A stretch of DNA of 64,000 nucleotides from an uncultured Pelagibacteraceae bacterium (GTDB lineage: Bacteria; Pseudomonadota; Alphaproteobacteria; Pelagibacterales; Pelagibacteraceae), in contig CACECJ010000001.1 in the NCBI GenBank assembly GCA_902557935.1, forward strand, positions 186,001-250,000. The letters are read 5' to 3'. Position 1 is the first letter of the stretch. Each line of letters starts with the position of its first letter. The position numbers and the translations under genes are program-made. Below are positions 1 through 9,678 of the stretch, piece by piece. The notes beneath the pieces are model-generated. The model was not told where the DNA came from. It was given only the letters and a program-made list of their open reading frames with translations, and searched no databases.

Positions 1-401
1 CAGGTGTAAAAGATGCAACTGGTGACTTAAATAGGGTAGATCAGCAATTAAAAGCAATGGGAAAAGATTTTATTCAGCTTACTGGAAATGACGATAATGC
101 TCTTGAGTTTAATAAAAGAGGCGGAGTAGGAGCTATTGGAGTCACAGCAAATATAGCTGCAAAAATTTCTTCTGATTTTCAGAAAGCTTGTGAGCAAAAA
201 AGTGAAGAAGCAGAAACTTTAGATAAGCTCTTACAACCTTTACATTCAGCATTATTTATTGAAAGCAATCCATCACCTGTAAAATATGCAGCATCATTAT
301 TAGGTATGTGCAATCCATCTGTTAGATTGCCATTAGTTGAAATTAGAGAAGAAACAAAAAAGAAAGTTTCAGAAGCACTTAAAGTAGCTAAATTACTTTA
401 A
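1..401 (+). CDS. dapA: 4-hydroxy-tetrahydrodipicolinate synthase, C-terminal part (5' end outside window)
   Basis: This is the last ~132 residues of DapA, which condenses pyruvate with aspartate semialdehyde in the lysine/diaminopimelate pathway. The open frame runs in from the window edge (first full codon at 3). It begins GVKDATGDL, which carries the Schiff-base lysine of the DapA/NAL class I aldolase family. The later [17 protein letters not shown] segment fits the G(x)GxISVxaN region of DapA. The stop overlaps the smpB start by one base (TAATG), so translation is probably coupled. The internal ATG at 57 is not the real start, because homology continues upstream of it. Confidence 0.93.
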   Translation, partial: GVKDATGDLNRVDQQLKAMGKDFIQLTGNDDNALEFNKRGGVGAIGVTANIAAKISSDFQKACEQKSEEAETLDKLLQPLHSALFIESNPSPVKYAASLLGMCNPSVRLPLVEIREETKKKVSEALKVAKLL

Positions 402-874
402 TGAAACACAATGTAGCGCACGGAAGAAAAATAATTTGTTTAAATAGAAAAGCCAGTTTTAATTATTTTTTTTTAGAAACTTTAGAGGCAGGTATTTCCT
501 TAAAAGGATCAGAAGTTAAATCACTTAGAGAGGGCAAAGGAAGCATTGCAGACTCATACGCTATAGATAATAACGGTGAATTGTTTTTAATTAATTCTCA
601 TATTCCACTTTACAGACAATCATCTTATAACAACCATAATCCTAAAGGGGAAAGAAAACTTCTTTTAAAGAGGCGAGAAATTAATAAGTTAATAGGAAGA
701 ATACATCAGGAAGGTTTAACTATTATTCCTATTAAGATGTATTTTGTTAAAGGTAAAGTAAAAATTGAAATTGCAGTTGCAAAAGGAAAAAAACTTTTTG
801 ATAAAAGACAAGTAAAGAAAAAAAGAGATTGGAATAGAGAAAAAGCTAGACTTCTAAGCAGAAATAACAAATGA
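401..874 (+). CDS. smpB: SsrA-binding protein SmpB
   Basis: SmpB binds tmRNA and delivers it to stalled ribosomes for trans-translation. The 157 aa length is normal. Visible family features are the N-terminal [29 protein letters not shown] core, the central Y(N)[12 protein letters not shown] stretch, and the basic C-terminal tail [19 protein letters not shown] that enters the decoding centre. It overlaps dapA by 1 bp and folK by 4 bp (ATGA). dapA-smpB is a standard alphaproteobacterial pairing. No tmRNA gene was recognised in this window. Confidence 0.96.
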   Translation: MKHNVAHGRKIICLNRKASFNYFFLETLEAGISLKGSEVKSLREGKGSIADSYAIDNNGELFLINSHIPLYRQSSYNNHNPKGERKLLLKRREINKLIGRIHQEGLTIIPIKMYFVKGKVKIEIAVAKGKKLFDKRQVKKKRDWNREKARLLSRNNK

Positions 875-1389
875 TACATTTAAACCTAGGTTCAAATCTT
901 AATTCTGTTTACGGATCCAGGTCTGATAATATTTCTATTGCGCTTAATTTATTAATTGAAGCAAAAATTAAAATAAAAAAAATTTCAAACTTTTACGAAA
1001 CACCATCTTACCCAAATTTAAATTTCCCTAAATTTTTAAATATTGGAATTTTAGCTTACTATGAAAGGGATTTTTTTAAACTTTTGAACGTTATTAGACT
1101 AATAGAGAAAAAAATTGGTAGAATCAAAACCAAAAAAAATGAACCACGAGTAATAGATATTGATATCATTGATTTTAATGGTCTTGTTAAAAGATCAAAT
1201 AATTTAATATTGCCTCACCCAAGAGCACATATTAGAAATTTTGTTTTATTTCCAATATTAGAAATTGATCCTAAATGGTCACATCCAATTATTAAGAAAA
1301 ATGCCCAATTTTTAATAAATAATTTAAATCAAAAATCTCGTATTGAGATTACAAGATTGTATAAAAGTGTTAAAATAAGACATGATTAA
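871..1389 (+). CDS. folK: 2-amino-4-hydroxy-6-hydroxymethyldihydropteridine pyrophosphokinase
   Basis: FolK transfers pyrophosphate from ATP to 6-hydroxymethyl-dihydropterin in folate synthesis. The 172 aa protein starts with the family hallmark LNLGSNL. It also has FYETPSYP, the [12 protein letters not shown] motif (Mg/ATP-binding Asp pair) near residues 90-102, and the [15 protein letters not shown] motif. It overlaps smpB by 4 bp and the RSH gene by 8 bp. In many Alphaproteobacteria rpoZ lies between folK and the RSH gene. Here there is no room for it. Confidence 0.93.
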   Translation: MIHLNLGSNLNSVYGSRSDNISIALNLLIEAKIKIKKISNFYETPSYPNLNFPKFLNIGILAYYERDFFKLLNVIRLIEKKIGRIKTKKNEPRVIDIDIIDFNGLVKRSNNLILPHPRAHIRNFVLFPILEIDPKWSHPIIKKNAQFLINNLNQKSRIEITRLYKSVKIRHD

Positions 1390-3130
1390 CAATTACGAAT
1401 TAATTAATCAAATAAAGTCATATAACAAGTTCTTAAATTCTGAATCATTAAATAAGGCTTATAAATTTGCTTTGGATGCCCACCAAAATCAAAAAAGAGA
1501 TGAGGGAGTCCCTTATATTATTCATCCCGTAGCTGTAGCTAAAATACTTACAGAATTAAAATTAGATAGCGCAACTATCACAACTGGTTTGTTGCATGAT
1601 ACAATTGAAGATACAAACGTTACTTATTCAACTGTAAAAAAAGAATTTGGAGAAGAAGTCGCTAATTTAGTTGAGGGAGTTACTAAAATATCTGCGTTAG
1701 AAAATAAAGCATCGAGCGATTCAAAGGCTGAAAATTTTAGAAAATTAATTTTGGCAACTTCCAAAGATATAAGGGTTTTACTTGTAAAACTTGCAGATAG
1801 ATTGCACAACATGAGAACTATAAAATATGTAAAAGATAAAAATAAGATAATTAGAAAAGCAAAAGAAACAATGGAAATATATGCGCCATTAGCTGATCGA
1901 ATGGGCATGAATAGAATTAGAGATGAATTAGAGGATCTTTCATTCTCAGTACTTAATAAACCTGCTAGAGATTTAATCATAGAAAGGTTAAATTTTATTA
2001 AAAATAATAAAGATGATACATTTAAATCTATTTCAACTGAATTAATAGATCTATTAAATAGCAATGGAATAACCGCAACAATTGCTGGTAGAGAGAAAAC
2101 TCCTTTTTCAATTTGGAGAAAAATTCAAAATAAGAAAGTTTCCCTTGAACAACTAACCGACATTATTGGTTTTAGAGTTATTGTAAAAACAGTAGAGGAT
2201 TGTTACAAGACTTTAGGTATATTTCACAGCAAATTTTCAACAATACCAGGAAAATTTAAAGATTATATTTCCACTCCAAAAATTAATAATTATAAATCTA
2301 TACATACTGCAGTAATTGGTCCAAAAAAAAATAGAATAGAAATACAGATTAGAACTCATGAAATGAATGAATTTGCCCAGAGAGGTATCGCTTCGCATTG
2401 GAAATATAAATCTTCAGAAAGATTTTCTGAATTATCATGGAAAGAATATGATTGGCTAAGAGACCTTGTAGAAATAATCGAAGCGGGAACCAGCCCAGAA
2501 CATTACTATGAATTTACAAAACTTCAAATGTTCCAAGAAAATGTTTTTTGTTTCACACCTAAAGGAGCAGTTATTAAACTTCCTGCTAAAGCAACGCCTA
2601 TAGATTTTGCTTATGCAGTTCATACAAAAGTTGGAAATAGTGCTATCAGCTGTACCATTAATGGCAGTCCATCAACTCTTCAAACAATTTTAAAAAATGG
2701 AGATTTAGTAAAGATTGAAACATCAAAAAATGCATCTCCTTCATTACATTGGCTCTCGTCTTCTGCTACTGGAAAAGCTAGATCTGCAATTAGAAGATAT
2801 TGGCAAGATAAATCTACTGAGGATACAAATTTATCTAATAAAAACTACTCTAGTACTATTGAAGTAGATTTACCGCATAAACCTGGAGCTTTAGGGAATA
2901 TAAGCTCCTTAATTGGTCTTAATAAAGGCAATATTATTAATATTGAATTAATCAAAAGAGAAAAAGAATTCCTTACTTTTTCATTTGAACTACAAATTAA
3001 AGATTTGAAAAATTTTACAAACTTGATAAGTCAAATAAAGCAGAGTAATTTAAAATTTAAAATAATTCGTCATAAACAGAAAAAAAATGCTTTCATTAGA
3101 AGAATCTTTGAAAATTTTAAAAGAAACTAA
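1382..3130 (+). CDS. bifunctional (p)ppGpp synthetase/hydrolase (RSH family)
   Basis: This stringent-response enzyme makes and degrades (p)ppGpp. Domain order over 582 aa: an N-terminal HD hydrolase with HDTIEDT at residues 72-78 and LADRLHNM near 138-145; the synthetase domain (about 235-345) with DIIGFRVIV, FKDYISTPK, NYKSIHT and EIQIRTHEMNEFAQRGIASHWKYK; a TGS domain starting at VFCFTPKG (~389); and a C-terminal ACT domain (~500-575). It is shorter than typical ~720 aa alphaproteobacterial Rel because the region between TGS and ACT is reduced. Both active sites look intact. The 3' end overlaps pyrE by 44 bp. No other RSH is in the window. Confidence 0.94.
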   Translation: MINNYELINQIKSYNKFLNSESLNKAYKFALDAHQNQKRDEGVPYIIHPVAVAKILTELKLDSATITTGLLHDTIEDTNVTYSTVKKEFGEEVANLVEGVTKISALENKASSDSKAENFRKLILATSKDIRVLLVKLADRLHNMRTIKYVKDKNKIIRKAKETMEIYAPLADRMGMNRIRDELEDLSFSVLNKPARDLIIERLNFIKNNKDDTFKSISTELIDLLNSNGITATIAGREKTPFSIWRKIQNKKVSLEQLTDIIGFRVIVKTVEDCYKTLGIFHSKFSTIPGKFKDYISTPKINNYKSIHTAVIGPKKNRIEIQIRTHEMNEFAQRGIASHWKYKSSERFSELSWKEYDWLRDLVEIIEAGTSPEHYYEFTKLQMFQENVFCFTPKGAVIKLPAKATPIDFAYAVHTKVGNSAISCTINGSPSTLQTILKNGDLVKIETSKNASPSLHWLSSSATGKARSAIRRYWQDKSTEDTNLSNKNYSSTIEVDLPHKPGALGNISSLIGLNKGNIINIELIKREKEFLTFSFELQIKDLKNFTNLISQIKQSNLKFKIIRHKQKKNAFIRRIFENFKRN

Positions 3131-3671
3131 TGCGCTTTTAGAAGGGCATTTTATATTATCCTCTGGACTTCATAGCGCTCAATATGTTCAATGTGCTCAG
3201 CTTCTAAGCAAACCCCATCAAGCTAGTAAAATCTGCATATCTTTATCAGAAAAAATAAAGGCCGAATTTAAAGAAATTGATTTAATATTATCGCCAGCGA
3301 TGGGTGGTATTATAATAGGTTATGAAATCGGAAGGTTATTAAACGTTGAGACAATATTTTCTGAAAGAGTTAACGGTGAATTTAATCTCAGAAGAGACTT
3401 TTTTGTTAAAAAAGATCAAAAAGTTTTAGTTGTTGAAGATGTAATTACTACAGGTAAATCAAGTTTGGAGTGCACCCAATTAATTAAAAATTTTAAAGCG
3501 ATAGTGGTTGGTTATGCTTGTATAATTGACAGGTCAAATAATAGATCATTGTTGAAAGAAAAAATAGTATCTCAAGTTAAATTAAATATACCTACTTACT
3601 CAAAAGATAATTTACCCAAAAAGCTGTTGTCAATTAATCCTATTAAACCTGGAAGTAGAAATCTTAAATGA
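3087..3671 (+). CDS. pyrE: orotate phosphoribosyltransferase
   Basis: PyrE joins orotate to PRPP to give orotidine monophosphate in pyrimidine synthesis. The 194 aa protein contains the PRPP-binding motif VLVVEDVITTGKSSLEC and the upstream LSPAMGGIIIGYEIGR loop. The chosen ATG at 3087 lies inside the RSH gene, a 44 bp overlap. It gives the expected N-terminus (ALLEGHFILSSGLHSAQYVQC), so a later start would cut into the conserved fold. pyrE is followed with a 4 bp overlap by pdxJ. Confidence 0.95.
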   Translation: MLSLEESLKILKETNALLEGHFILSSGLHSAQYVQCAQLLSKPHQASKICISLSEKIKAEFKEIDLILSPAMGGIIIGYEIGRLLNVETIFSERVNGEFNLRRDFFVKKDQKVLVVEDVITTGKSSLECTQLIKNFKAIVVGYACIIDRSNNRSLLKEKIVSQVKLNIPTYSKDNLPKKLLSINPIKPGSRNLK

Positions 3672-4390
3672 GTAAAATAAGACTTGGAGTAAATATTGAT
3701 CACGTTGCAACCGTTCGAAATGCTAGAGGTGATACTTATCCGAGTCCTTTAAGAGCAGCTTTAATTGCTCAAAAGAATAAAGCAGACTCAATTACAATAC
3801 ATCTTCGTGAAGATAGGCGTCATATTAAAGATAGTGATCTTGCAGAAATTAAAAAAAAATTAAAGATTCCACTTAATCTCGAAATAGCTGCAACACAGGA
3901 AATGTTAAAAATTGCTTCAAAAAATAAGCCACCTTATATTTGTATAGTTCCCGAAAGAAGAAAAGAAATTACAACAGAAGGTGGACTCAATCTAAATTAT
4001 AAAAAAAAATTTTTGAAAATTTTAATTATAAGATTAAAGAAAAATAAATCTCGTGTTAGTTTATTTATTGAACCAAGTTTAAAAGATATTATTAATTCCA
4101 AAAAGTTAGGAGCCGACTGCGTTGAAATACATACAGGAAAATTTTGTAATTTAATTAATGAAAATAAAAAATATAAAAAAGAATTTATTAGAATTAAAAA
4201 AGCTGTTATTCTTGGAAATAGTCTGGGTTTAGAAGTTCACGCAGGACATGGTTTAACTTATAAATCAGCAAAAATTTTATCAAAAATATCTGGAATTAAA
4301 GAATTCAATATTGGCCATTTTTTAATTGGTGAGTCAATTTTTTCAGGTTTAGGAAAAACTATAAAGAAATTTAGAAAGATTATTAATTAA
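3668..4390 (+). CDS. pdxJ: pyridoxine 5'-phosphate synthase
   Basis: PdxJ condenses 1-deoxyxylulose 5-phosphate with 3-amino-2-oxopropyl phosphate, the last ring-forming step of the DXP-dependent vitamin B6 pathway. At 240 aa it is full length. It starts IRLGVNIDHVATVRNARG and has ITIHLREDRRHI, the CIVPERRKEITTEGGL active-site loop, EIHTG and EVHAGHGLTY, all diagnostic. It overlaps pyrE by 4 bp and acpS by 1 bp. Confidence 0.97.
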   Translation: MSKIRLGVNIDHVATVRNARGDTYPSPLRAALIAQKNKADSITIHLREDRRHIKDSDLAEIKKKLKIPLNLEIAATQEMLKIASKNKPPYICIVPERRKEITTEGGLNLNYKKKFLKILIIRLKKNKSRVSLFIEPSLKDIINSKKLGADCVEIHTGKFCNLINENKKYKKEFIRIKKAVILGNSLGLEVHAGHGLTYKSAKILSKISGIKEFNIGHFLIGESIFSGLGKTIKKFRKIIN

Positions 4391-4773
4391 TGAAAATATA
4401 TGGTGTAGGCGCAGATATTATTAAGATTAGTAGAATTAAAAGCTCAATTAAAAAGAATTCATTTATTCGAAGAATATTTGATGAAAAAGAAATTTTAAGA
4501 TGTAAAAAACAAAATAAATCTGCAAGCTGTTTTGCTAAAAGATTTGCAGCAAAAGAGGCTTTTTCTAAAGCTATAGGAACTGGTGTAAGAAAAGGTATAA
4601 ATTTTAATGAAATAGTAATTTTAAACGATAAAAACGGCAAACCTTTTATTAAATTATTGGGAAAAACTAAACTAAAAATTGAAAAAAAATTTAAAAAAAA
4701 AAAATTTAAAATTTCATTATCTTTATCTGATGAAGATGATTATGCGGTTGCTTTTGTAAATATCACAATATGA
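4390..4773 (+). CDS. acpS: holo-[acyl-carrier-protein] synthase
   Basis: AcpS attaches 4'-phosphopantetheine from CoA to acyl carrier protein. The 127 aa sequence has the Mg-binding VGADIIKISRI motif near the N-terminus and RFAAKEAFSKAIGTG in the middle, both signatures of the family. The C-terminal part is very lysine-rich, in line with the base composition. It overlaps pdxJ by 1 bp and lepB by 4 bp, so the run is one transcription unit. Confidence 0.94.
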   Translation: MKIYGVGADIIKISRIKSSIKKNSFIRRIFDEKEILRCKKQNKSASCFAKRFAAKEAFSKAIGTGVRKGINFNEIVILNDKNGKPFIKLLGKTKLKIEKKFKKKKFKISLSLSDEDDYAVAFVNITI

Positions 4774-5513
4774 AAATGACAAATTTTAAGAAAAGTATTT
4801 TAGAAAATTTAAAAACTTTAATTGGTGCATTAATAATTGCTGTTTTAATAAGGTCGTTAATTGTTCAGCCTTTTTATATTCCATCTTCATCAATGGAACC
4901 AACGTTGTTAGTTGGAGATAGGATATTCGTTTTAAAATACTCTTACGGATATAGTAAACACTCTTTTCCTTTTAGTCCAAATTTTTCTAATATGAGATAT
5001 TTTTCAAAAGAGCCAACTCAAGGCGATTTGGTTGTTTTTAAAACTCCTGCTGATAATAGAACTGATTATATTAAAAGATTGATAGGTTTGCCAGGAGATG
5101 AAATTCAATTTATCGATGGAGATCTTTATATAAATAAAAAAAAAATAAAAAGAAAATCAACGCTAATATCTAATACGATAAGATGTGGAAATTTCTTTTT
5201 AGAAACCGCAAATTATGTAGAAACTCTTCCTAATGGTGTAGAATATATAGCTGTCTACAATAAAAGAGGTACACTAAAAAATAGTAAAATATTTAAAGTT
5301 CCGAAAGATCATTTTTTTTTGATGGGTGATAACCGAGACTGTTCAAAAGATAGCAGATTTTTAGATGATGTTGGATACGTAAAAAAAATAAATTTAGTTG
5401 GTAAAGCTAAATTTTTGTTTTTTTCAAATGATACCAACAAAAGTGGCTTAATTAAATTTTGGAATTTACAAAGTTCACTTAGAACCGAGAGAACCTTTAA
5501 AAAACTTAAATGA
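4770..5513 (+). CDS. lepB: signal peptidase I
   Basis: LepB is the inner-membrane leader peptidase that removes Sec signal peptides. The 247 aa protein has one N-terminal membrane segment (LKTLIGALIIAVLIRSLIV). Next comes the catalytic-serine box SSSMEPTLLVGD (residues ~35-46), the catalytic-lysine box DYIKRLIGLPGDEI, and the GDNRDCSKDSR box. All catalytic residues are present. It lies between acpS and rnc with 4 bp overlaps on each side. Confidence 0.96.
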   Translation: MKMTNFKKSILENLKTLIGALIIAVLIRSLIVQPFYIPSSSMEPTLLVGDRIFVLKYSYGYSKHSFPFSPNFSNMRYFSKEPTQGDLVVFKTPADNRTDYIKRLIGLPGDEIQFIDGDLYINKKKIKRKSTLISNTIRCGNFFLETANYVETLPNGVEYIAVYNKRGTLKNSKIFKVPKDHFFLMGDNRDCSKDSRFLDDVGYVKKINLVGKAKFLFFSNDTNKSGLIKFWNLQSSLRTERTFKKLK

Positions 5514-6175
5514 TTAATCATCAAAAAAATCTTGAAAATATTTTAAAGTATCATTTTAAAGACAAATCTTTACTTAATAGAGCATTAACCCATAAAAGTT
5601 TTGATAACCACCTAAATAACGAAAAATTGGAATTTCTTGGAGATAGGGTGTTGGGGTTAGTAATTTCTAAGAAACTTTTAGATAAATACCCAAATGAAAA
5701 GGAAGGTATAATAGATAAAAAATTTGCTAATCTTGTAAATAAAAAAACTTGCGTGAATATTGCAACTAAGTTGGGTTTAAAAAAATTTTTATATTTAGGG
5801 TCATCCCATAAAAACTTAGGAAAAACAGCTGAAAAAATAATTAGCGACTCTTTAGAGGCTTTAGTAGGTGCTATTTATATTGACGGTGGACTTAAATCCG
5901 CTGAAAAATTTATCTTTAAATTCTGGGAGTCTTATATTGATAAATCAGTTTTTACTTTAATTGATTCTAAAACAAAACTCCAAGAATATAGTCTTAAAAA
6001 ATTTAAAAAATTACCAAAATATTTTTTTTATAAAAAAACCGGACCACAACACAAACCTGTATTCAAAACCGAAGTTGACATACCAGAGTCTAAAAAAGTT
6101 ACTGGTTTTGGTTCATCAAAAAAAAAAGCGCAACAAAATGCTGCATCAAAATTAATTAAGATTTTAAAAATATGA
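5510..6175 (+). CDS. rnc: ribonuclease III
   Basis: RNase III cleaves double-stranded RNA in rRNA and mRNA processing. The 221 aa protein has the signature NEKLEFLGDRVLGLVIS with the catalytic acidic residues, a second acidic cluster in SDSLEALVGAIYIDGG, and a C-terminal double-stranded RNA-binding domain (TKLQEYSLKKF to KKAQQNAASKLI). It overlaps lepB and recO by 4 bp each. The era gene, usually next to rnc, is absent here. Confidence 0.96.
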   Translation: MINHQKNLENILKYHFKDKSLLNRALTHKSFDNHLNNEKLEFLGDRVLGLVISKKLLDKYPNEKEGIIDKKFANLVNKKTCVNIATKLGLKKFLYLGSSHKNLGKTAEKIISDSLEALVGAIYIDGGLKSAEKFIFKFWESYIDKSVFTLIDSKTKLQEYSLKKFKKLPKYFFYKKTGPQHKPVFKTEVDIPESKKVTGFGSSKKKAQQNAASKLIKILKI

Positions 6176-6849
6176 ATTGGGAAGATGAATGTTATTTATT
6201 ATCAAAAAGAAAATTTAGAGAAAATGCAAATATTATAAATGTCTTTTCTTTATCTAAGGGTCGAGTTTCCGGAGTAGTTTATGGAGGAAATTCAAGAAAA
6301 GTTAGAAATTATTTGCAACTTTCAAATAAATTATTTGTTTCACATACTTCAAAAAATGAAAATAAGCTGGGTTACTTTAAAACAGAATTAATTAAAGCTA
6401 TTTCCCCTCAATTTTTTAACGATAAGGAGAGGACTTCTGCTTTAATTTCTCTATGTTCAATTTTAAATACTTTGTTACCCGAGTCACAACCAAATAAAAA
6501 TGTATATAAATCATTCGAAAAATTATTAAATTCTATTAATCTTGATAATTGGATAATACTTTATGTTTTTTTTGAATTAAATCTTATAAAAGATTTGGGT
6601 TTTGATACCAATCTAAACAAATTCAAAGAAGAGATCTTCAATTCAAATATAATTAAAATTAAAATTGACTCAAAAGATTATGAGGTACCAATTTTTTTGA
6701 TATTACGTAAATTACCAGAAAAATTTGCAAAAGATTTAATTAAAAAAAGTCTTTATTTTACTAGAAGTATTATGCAAAATAAATTTTTTATTCCTAACAA
6801 TCTATCTTTTCCTAAATCGCGGATTCTTTTAGAAAATTATTTTAATTAG
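6172..6849 (+). CDS. recO: DNA repair protein RecO
   Basis: RecO helps load RecA in the RecFOR pathway. The 225 aa protein fits the family. The N-terminal OB-fold starts WEDECYLLSKRKFRENANIINVFSLSKGRVSGVVYGG, and the helical C-terminal region includes LYVFFELNLIKDLGF. No CxxC zinc ribbon is visible, although some RecO proteins have one. recO is the last gene of the operon. Its 3' end overlaps hemB tail to tail by 8 bp. Confidence 0.88.
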   Translation: MNWEDECYLLSKRKFRENANIINVFSLSKGRVSGVVYGGNSRKVRNYLQLSNKLFVSHTSKNENKLGYFKTELIKAISPQFFNDKERTSALISLCSILNTLLPESQPNKNVYKSFEKLLNSINLDNWIILYVFFELNLIKDLGFDTNLNKFKEEIFNSNIIKIKIDSKDYEVPIFLILRKLPEKFAKDLIKKSLYFTRSIMQNKFFIPNNLSFPKSRILLENYFN

Positions 6850-7837
6850 TTTTAATTTTTTTTGCTATTTCAATGGCAAAATAAGTTACTATTGAACATG
6901 CTCCAGCTCTTTTAAAAGCCATAATGCTCTCGATAATTGCCTCTTCTCCTAAAAGCTTTTGATCAATTCCATTTTTTATTAAACTATATTCACCAGAAAC
7001 TTGATACGCAATAACAGGTATATTAAAATTATTTTTAATTTTACTTATGATATCTAAATAAACTAAACCTGGTTTTACCATTACCATATCTGCGCCTTCT
7101 TTGATATCAAATCCAACCTCTCTAAATAAATCGAAATTATTTCTGTAATCCATTTGATAAGTTTTTTTGTCGCTCTTAAGTTTTGCTTTACTTCCTATTG
7201 CGTCTCTGAAAGGTCCATAAAAACTTGAAGCATATTTTACAGCATAAGATAAAATGCTCACATCGTAATATTTTTCTTTATCTAAAGCTTTTCTAATTAC
7301 ACCAACTCTTCCATCCATCATATCAGATGGAGCGATAACATCGCATCCCATTTTTGCGTTTAACAAGGCCTGTTTGGTCAAAATCTTTATAGTTTTATCA
7401 TTATCAATTTTTCCATTAATTATTATGCCATCATGCCCGTGTGATGTATATGGATCCAACGCAACGTCACACATTATACCAACGTTAGGAAATTTTTTTT
7501 TAATTAATTTAATACTTTTACAAATTAAATTGTTTTGATTTAATGCTTCAGATCCATAATTATCTTTTTTTCTATCTGGTGTGAAAGGAAATAAAGCAAC
7601 CATCGGGATTTTATGCTTCTTTACTTGATTTAAAATTGTTGGAAGTTTGTCAACAGAATACCTTTTTATGCCAGGCATAGATTTAATTGACTCTATTTTG
7701 TTTTTTCCTTCTCTTATAAAAATAGGCAAAATCAAATCATTCGATGAAATATTATTTTCTGACACTAAATTTCTTATCCATTGAGATTTTCTCAATCTTC
7801 TAAGCCTTGTTTTTGGATATGAACCAATGATTTTCAT
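6842..7837 (-). CDS. hemB: delta-aminolevulinic acid dehydratase (porphobilinogen synthase), Mg-type
   Basis: HemB condenses two aminolevulinate molecules to porphobilinogen in heme synthesis. At 331 aa it is full length. Both active-site lysines are visible (in the SYAVKYASSFYGPFRDA and MVMVKPGLVYLD segments), as is APSDMMDGRV. The metal-site stretch reads ALDPYTSHGHDG. Zinc-dependent enzymes have cysteines at these positions, so this one belongs to the Asp-containing, zinc-independent group. The gene is monocistronic, convergent with recO and divergent from rpiB (77 bp apart). Confidence 0.97.
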   Translation of the reverse strand: MKIIGSYPKTRLRRLRKSQWIRNLVSENNISSNDLILPIFIREGKNKIESIKSMPGIKRYSVDKLPTILNQVKKHKIPMVALFPFTPDRKKDNYGSEALNQNNLICKSIKLIKKKFPNVGIMCDVALDPYTSHGHDGIIINGKIDNDKTIKILTKQALLNAKMGCDVIAPSDMMDGRVGVIRKALDKEKYYDVSILSYAVKYASSFYGPFRDAIGSKAKLKSDKKTYQMDYRNNFDLFREVGFDIKEGADMVMVKPGLVYLDIISKIKNNFNIPVIAYQVSGEYSLIKNGIDQKLLGEEAIIESIMAFKRAGACSIVTYFAIEIAKKIKTN

Positions 7838-7914
7838 GCTAAGTCCTGATTATTTTAATGTAATGCGACAAATATATTATTATAATTCCTGTTAGTGTAA
7901 TTTAATTAATATTT

Positions 7915-8367
7915 ATGAGCAATATAAAATTAAACAAAATATTTAAAACTGCATGTATTGCCTCAGATCATGCTGGTTATAAATTAAAGGAATTAATAAA
8001 AGAGTTTCTTATAGATAAAAATGTTTCGATATTTGATATGGGACCATTTAATAATCAGTCTGTTGATTACCCTGATTATGCGAAAAAACTAGCTAGAAGA
8101 ATCAGAATGAAAAAAAGCGATGTTGGCATATTAGTGTGCGGATCAGGAACAGGAATGGCCATAAGTGCTAATAAAATCAAAACAATTAGAGCTGCAGTAT
8201 GTTATAATTTAAAGTCTACAAGATTGTCTAGACAGCATAATAATGCTAATATAATCGCATTAGGATCTAGATTAACAAAAAAAAATTTATCTTTAAAATT
8301 AGTTGAGATATTTTTTAATACTAAATTTGAAGGTGGCAGACATTTGAGAAGGGTTAAAAAAATTTAA
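7915..8367 (+). CDS. rpiB: ribose 5-phosphate isomerase B
   Basis: RpiB interconverts ribose 5-phosphate and ribulose 5-phosphate. The 150 aa protein has the RpiB/LacAB fold motifs [32 protein letters not shown] and [17 protein letters not shown], the latter carrying the catalytic cysteine. [16 protein letters not shown] is the conserved C-terminal part. The stop lies 2 bp before glyA. The rpiB-glyA pairing is common in Alphaproteobacteria and probably marks the start of the glyA-rib operon. Confidence 0.95.
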   Translation: MSNIKLNKIFKTACIASDHAGYKLKELIKEFLIDKNVSIFDMGPFNNQSVDYPDYAKKLARRIRMKKSDVGILVCGSGTGMAISANKIKTIRAAVCYNLKSTRLSRQHNNANIIALGSRLTKKNLSLKLVEIFFNTKFEGGRHLRRVKKI

Positions 8368-8369
8368 TT

Positions 8370-9671
8370 ATGTCAATAGCTGTAAAATTAAATAAATATT
8401 TAAATAGCTTTTTTAAATTAGATTTAAAAGAAGCTGATAAAGAATTGTATAAATCAATCGAGGAAGAATTTTTAAGACAGCAAAATCATATTGAACTAAT
8501 TGCTTCTGAAAATATTGTTTCTAAAGCTGTGTTAGAGGCTCAAGGCTCAGTATTGACTAATAAATATGCTGAAGGGTATCCTGGGAAAAGATATTACGGC
8601 GGATGTGAACATGTTGATATTTCTGAAAATTTAGCAATCGATAGAGCAAAAGAATTATTTAATTGCAAATTTGCTAATGTTCAACCTCATTCGGGCGCAC
8701 AAGCAAATGGTGCTGTTTATTTAGCATTATTAAAACCAGGTGACACTACATTGGCTATGAGCTTAAATTCAGGTGGTCACTTAACACATGGAGCTAAGCC
8801 AGCTCAGTCAGGAAAATGGTTTAACGCTCTTCATTACGAAGTGAATAAAAACACTGGACTTATAGATTACGAAAGTGTTGAAAAACTTGCTATAGAAAAT
8901 AAACCCAAACTTCTAATTGCTGGAGGAAGTGCATATTCAAGAATTATAGATTTTAAAAAATTTAGGGAAATTTGTGATAAGGTTGGCGCTTACTTACTAG
9001 TTGATATGGCTCACTTTTCAGGATTAGTTGCTGGAGGAGCCTATCCCAATCCAACACAATATGCTGATGTAGTAACTTCTACTACTCATAAAGTTTTAAG
9101 AGGACCAAGAGGAGGGATAATTTTAACGAACAGAGAAGATTTAATAAAAAAATTTAATAGTGCAATATTTCCTGGACTACAAGGAGGTCCTTTAATGCAT
9201 GTAATAGCAGCTAAAGCTGTATGTTTTAAGGAAGCTCTTTCATCAGATTTTAAAAAGTACACACAAAACGTAATTAACAATGCCAAAGCTCTCGCCGAGA
9301 AACTAAATGACAGAGGTTTTAAGATTTTTTCTGGAGGTACAGATACTCATTTAATGTTAATAGATTTAAGATCATTCGGTGTTACTGGAAAAGATGCCCA
9401 GGCTTCATTGGGAAGAGCTAATATAACTTGTAACAAAAATGGAATTCCTTTTGATAGTGAAAGTCCAATGATAACATCAGGCATCAGATTAGGGACACCG
9501 GCTTGTACGACTAGAGGTTTCGGTACTGATGAATTTAAATTAGTTGGTGATCTAATTTATAAAGTAATAGATGGTTTAAGCAAAAATAAAGAAGATAACT
9601 CAAAAATAGAAAAAGAAGTTCAAAAAGAAATAATTGAACTTTGTTCATCTTTTCCTATATATAGTAGTTAG
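8370..9671 (+). CDS. glyA: serine hydroxymethyltransferase
   Basis: GlyA is the PLP enzyme that interconverts serine and glycine and supplies C1-tetrahydrofolate. The 433 aa protein has [59 protein letters not shown] and the PLP-lysine motif [29 protein letters not shown] lies near the C-terminus. The short leader before [13 protein letters not shown] is normal for the family. It sits 2 bp after rpiB and 7 bp before nrdR. No riboswitch-like leader is visible upstream. Confidence 0.98.
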   Translation: MSIAVKLNKYLNSFFKLDLKEADKELYKSIEEEFLRQQNHIELIASENIVSKAVLEAQGSVLTNKYAEGYPGKRYYGGCEHVDISENLAIDRAKELFNCKFANVQPHSGAQANGAVYLALLKPGDTTLAMSLNSGGHLTHGAKPAQSGKWFNALHYEVNKNTGLIDYESVEKLAIENKPKLLIAGGSAYSRIIDFKKFREICDKVGAYLLVDMAHFSGLVAGGAYPNPTQYADVVTSTTHKVLRGPRGGIILTNREDLIKKFNSAIFPGLQGGPLMHVIAAKAVCFKEALSSDFKKYTQNVINNAKALAEKLNDRGFKIFSGGTDTHLMLIDLRSFGVTGKDAQASLGRANITCNKNGIPFDSESPMITSGIRLGTPACTTRGFGTDEFKLVGDLIYKVIDGLSKNKEDNSKIEKEVQKEIIELCSSFPIYSS

Positions 9672-9678
9672 AATATTT

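Noticed and set aside
8368-8369. Glycine or SAM riboswitch before glyA
   Set aside because: Only 2 bp separate rpiB and glyA; no leader exists here, and no riboswitch core was seen elsewhere in the window.
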